Source: Capra hircus
Taxonomy: Eukaryota > Chordata > Mammalia > Artiodactyla > Bovidae
Assembly (NCBI RefSeq): GCF_001704415.2
Contig: NC_030813.1
Location: 17,626,001-17,690,000 of the forward strand
DNA: 64,000 nt
Direction: 5' to 3'
Shown here: one piece after another, positions 61,383-64,000 of the stretch
Position numbering within the stretch: the first letter of the stretch is position 1
How the letters are laid out: each line of letters opens with the position of its first letter
Notes under the pieces: generated by a model
Databases searched by the model: none
What the model was told of the DNA's origin: nothing
Seen by the model: the letters and a program-made list of their open reading frames with translations, nothing else
Translations under genes and position numbers: made by a program

Positions 61383-61664
61383 AGGACCTTCCTTGGTGGT
61401 CCAGCGGTAAAGAATCCACCCACCAATGCAGGGGGGGTGGGTTCGATCCCTGGTCTGGGGAGATCCCACATGCCATGGAGCAACTAAGCCAGTGAGCCAC
61501 AACTACTGAAGGCCATGTGCTTTTGGGCCCCTGCTCCACAACAAGAGAAGCCAGCTCCATGAGAAGCGTGTGCACCAGGACCAAGAGGCGTCCCCACTGG
61601 CCGCAACCAGAGAAAGCCTGAGTGTTACAACGAAAGTCCAGTACAGCTGAAACACATAAATAAA
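61383..61664 (+). mobile_element. CHR-type SINE, long form
   Basis: CTTCCTTGGTGGTCCAGCGG with B-box GGTTCGATCCC, long body and A-rich end (ACACATAAATAAATG). Confidence 0.88.
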
Positions 61665-62713
61665 TGCCTTCTGTTAATATTTTCTTCTTTTCAAGTTTCA
61701 TGTTGTAAAGGATCAAAGGATTCTTAGAATTCAAAAATAGCTAATCACTTACATGAAAAAGGGAGTATGTACCCAACCTTAAGATTATTTTTCCAAATAG
61801 TATTTTGGAATCTAGGTTCAAGCACATCATTTAAAATAAGAATCCAGCCTCATTTTCTTTTATGTTGATGGCAGAACAGGGAAGGGGCTCAAGTGTTCGG
61901 CAAAGGGGACAAAAAGAACAGAAATGAAACTTAGGGTCTAACATCATATATTACCTTTAGTAATAGATATAGATGGATATATACATGGGTTATATACGTA
62001 TATGCATATATACACACACATAAGCAATATGTTTTTTCTTTTACTTTTTCCAATTAAACTTAGAGTTTAGAACTTGCCAAATATCTCGATACTATAGAAA
62101 GATATATATTTGTTGTTGTTGTAAGCAAACCAAAAGACCTGTTCATCTTCCTGATTTCCTCATGTGATATTTTCACTAAGATAAACTCGACTGTGATAAC
62201 ACATAACCCGACTCCTCCTAGGTGGGCAGGATCTATTTTCAGGGGGTGATATCATCTCAGCTGTCCTGATTTGAAACGACTTCCTGTATGTCAAGTTTTG
62301 TTTCCCTCTGTCAAATACACGTCACCTCTAGTTCACATTAGACTATCCTCGCCCCCCACCCAGCCTGTGGAATGGGTGTATGTCCCAAACTGTTCCATTG
62401 CCTCATCTCTCTTTTAGCAGCTTCATTACTGACACACCGTAAAGTAGAACAATGGTTGCTAGAATAAGAAAGGAAAGGTCTTTTAAAATCTTGGACACCT
62501 TAAAGAATAAAAAGTGCTATCTAGATATTCAATCTTGCATTTAAAAAATAATCACATTCCTTCCCCCGTCCATTTCCCTTAATATCAGGTTATTATTATA
62601 ACAACTCTGAGAACCATACTAAAGCTTTTATAATTGATCTAAGATCCTTGGAAAAATTTCTGGCAGGTTATGCTCTGGGGTCATGAAGACCCCAAAGTAA
62701 TTTTAAAAGAAAA
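61665..62713. other. Unique A/T-rich sequence, no gene seen
   Basis: Contains only the impure TA/CA repeat at 61960-62024. Confidence 0.5.
61960..62024. repeat. Degenerate TA/CA-rich simple repeat
   Basis: Alternating TATA, GATATA and ACACAC units. An impure microsatellite. Confidence 0.7.
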
Positions 62714-63132
62714 GTACGGAAGTGAGAGTTGGACCATAAAGAAGGCGAAGAGCCAAAGAAATGATGCTTTTGAACTGTGGTGCTGGAGAAGACTCTTGTG
62801 ACAGCCCCTTGGACTGCAAGGGGATCAAACTAGTCAATCCTAAAGGAAATCAACCCTGAATATTCACTGGAAGGACTGATGCTGAGGCTCCAATACTTTG
62901 GCCACCTCATGTGAACAGCCAACTCACTGGAAAAAACCCTGATGCTGAGAAAGATTGAGGGCAGAAGAAGGAGGAGGCAGCAGAGGATGAGATGGTTAGA
63001 TAGTATTACCGATTCAATGGACATGAATTTGAGCAAACTCCGGGAGGCAATGGAGGACAGGGAAGGCTGGTGTGCTGCAGTCCACGGGGTCACAAAGAGT
63101 CAGACACACTTTAGCAACTGAACAACAACAAC
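62714..63132 (+). mobile_element. Old BovB 3' fragment
   Basis: GTACGGAAGTGAGAGTTGGA to GAACAACAACAACAAAA. An old-type terminus with several small indels. Confidence 0.9.
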
Positions 63133-63257
63133 AAAAAGTGAATTAGGAGTATTGGAGACCATCTCTTGCAGCCAATCTCTGGAAAAGGGTCCTGACACAC
63201 CCTGCTGTCTGCCAGAGGAATAAAAGTTGGTCACAGGGAAGGGTTTAACAAGAACTA

Positions 63258-63528
63258 GCAGTGGCACCCCACTCCAGTGCTCTTGCCTGGAAAATCCCAT
63301 GGACGGAGGAGCCTGGTGGGCTGTAGTCCATGGGGTCGCTAAGAGTCGAACACGACTGAGTGACTTCACTGTTCACTTTTATGCATTGGAGAAGGAAATG
63401 GCAACCCACTGCAGTGTTCTTGCCTGGAGAATCCCAGGGACGGGGAGCCTGGTGGGCTGCCGTCTATGGGGTCGCATAGGGTCGGACACGACTGAAGCGA
63501 CTTAGCAGCAGCAGCAGCAGCAGCAGCA
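63258..63528 (+). mobile_element. Bov-A2 SINE with an expanded CAG tail
   Basis: Two BovB-derived units are joined by a CACTGTTCACTTTTATGC linker. The tail is about (CAG)8 at 63504-63528, longer than in the copy at 51414-51689. Confidence 0.92.
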
Positions 63529-63743
63529 AGTGTCTGGTTTGTGCCAGACTGGGTAAACTCCTGGAAACAAACAGACATGGTCCATCCCCTCGTGGAGCCC
63601 ACCACCCAGGGTGGGAGACATCCTGTCAAAAGCAGGCAACAAGTACCTAATTACAAACTGTGAAAGTGGATCAGCAGTGCTGAGAGAAAATAAGAGGAGA
63701 AACTAACTTTAGACAGAGGACAAGGAAGGACCCCTTTGAGGAA

Positions 63744-63921
63744 AGTGAAGTAGCTCAGTCGTGTCCGACTCTTTGCTACTGCGTGGACTGTAGCCAACCA
63801 GGCTCCTCCGTCCATGGGATTCTCCAGGCGAGAATACTGGAGTGGGTTGCCATTTCCTTCTCCAGGGGATCTTCCCCACCCAGGGATTGAACCCAGGTCT
63901 CCCGCATTGCAGGCAGACGCT
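63744..63921 (-). mobile_element. Bov-tA SINE, head truncated
   Basis: Reverse copy lacking the outermost tRNA-like part (it stops at GCAGGCAGACGC). A 9-bp duplication TTTGAGGAA lies at 63735-63743 and 63922-63930. Confidence 0.9.
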
Positions 63922-64000
63922 TTTGAGGAAGGAGCATTAAAGTTGAGAAGTGCAGGATGAAAAGACGCTGGCACTTTGACGTTGTTAATTCAAGCAAAAA

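Overview
This is mammalian nuclear DNA from a ruminant (cattle, buffalo, sheep, goat or a close relative). The evidence is the very high density of ruminant-specific repeats: BovB (RTE) LINE fragments, Bov-tA and Bov-A2 SINEs built from a tRNA-like head and a BovB-derived body, and older cetartiodactyl tRNA-derived (CHR-type) SINEs. Lineage L1 3' ends, a few ancient MIR/L2 fragments and a solo retroviral LTR add to this. There is no bacterial, phage or CRISPR content. Species cannot be decided by eye.

The only genuine protein-coding gene recognised is SGMS2 (sphingomyelin synthase 2), on the minus strand. Its first coding exon (12387-12841, start codon at 12841) and second coding exon (8737-8854) are present. 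Their splice sites are intact and the reading phase is compatible: together they encode residues 1-191 of a protein of about 365 residues. The exons for the catalytic HHD triad are not seen and should lie beyond the left edge. Everything right of about 12.96 kb is therefore 5' of the SGMS2 coding region, either 5'-UTR intron or upstream intergenic DNA. A candidate TATA-driven non-coding first exon with a GTAAGT donor sits at 13889-13996, about 1 kb upstream of the start codon.

A second gene-derived sequence is a processed RPL7 pseudogene (32530-33613, minus). It is flanked by a perfect 15-bp target-site duplication and carries a poly(A) tract, an internal deletion with frameshift and a nonsense codon. 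Its 3' part suggests it was copied from an RPL7 transcript with an unusually long 3' UTR.

Layout: 0.4-1.1 kb L1 3' ends; 4.6-7.6 kb a long degenerate BovB carrying a second BovB 3' fragment; 8.7-12.9 kb SGMS2 exons; 13.9 kb putative alternative promoter; 14-32 kb SINE-rich non-coding DNA; 32.5-33.9 kb RPL7 retropseudogene next to a BovB tail; 34-56 kb SINE, BovB, L1 and LTR mosaic including a solo LTR at 41.87-42.43 kb; 53.8-56.0 kb BovB and a three-layer nested repeat; 57-60 kb an old L1 (ORF2 and 3' UTR) invaded by two CHR SINEs and a BovB tip; 60-64 kb mostly unique sequence with more SINE/BovB copies. No undescribed biological system was found. The observations most worth checking are the putative SGMS2 alternative promoter/exon, the RPL7 retrocopy with the extended 3' UTR, and several clean insertion-history cases.
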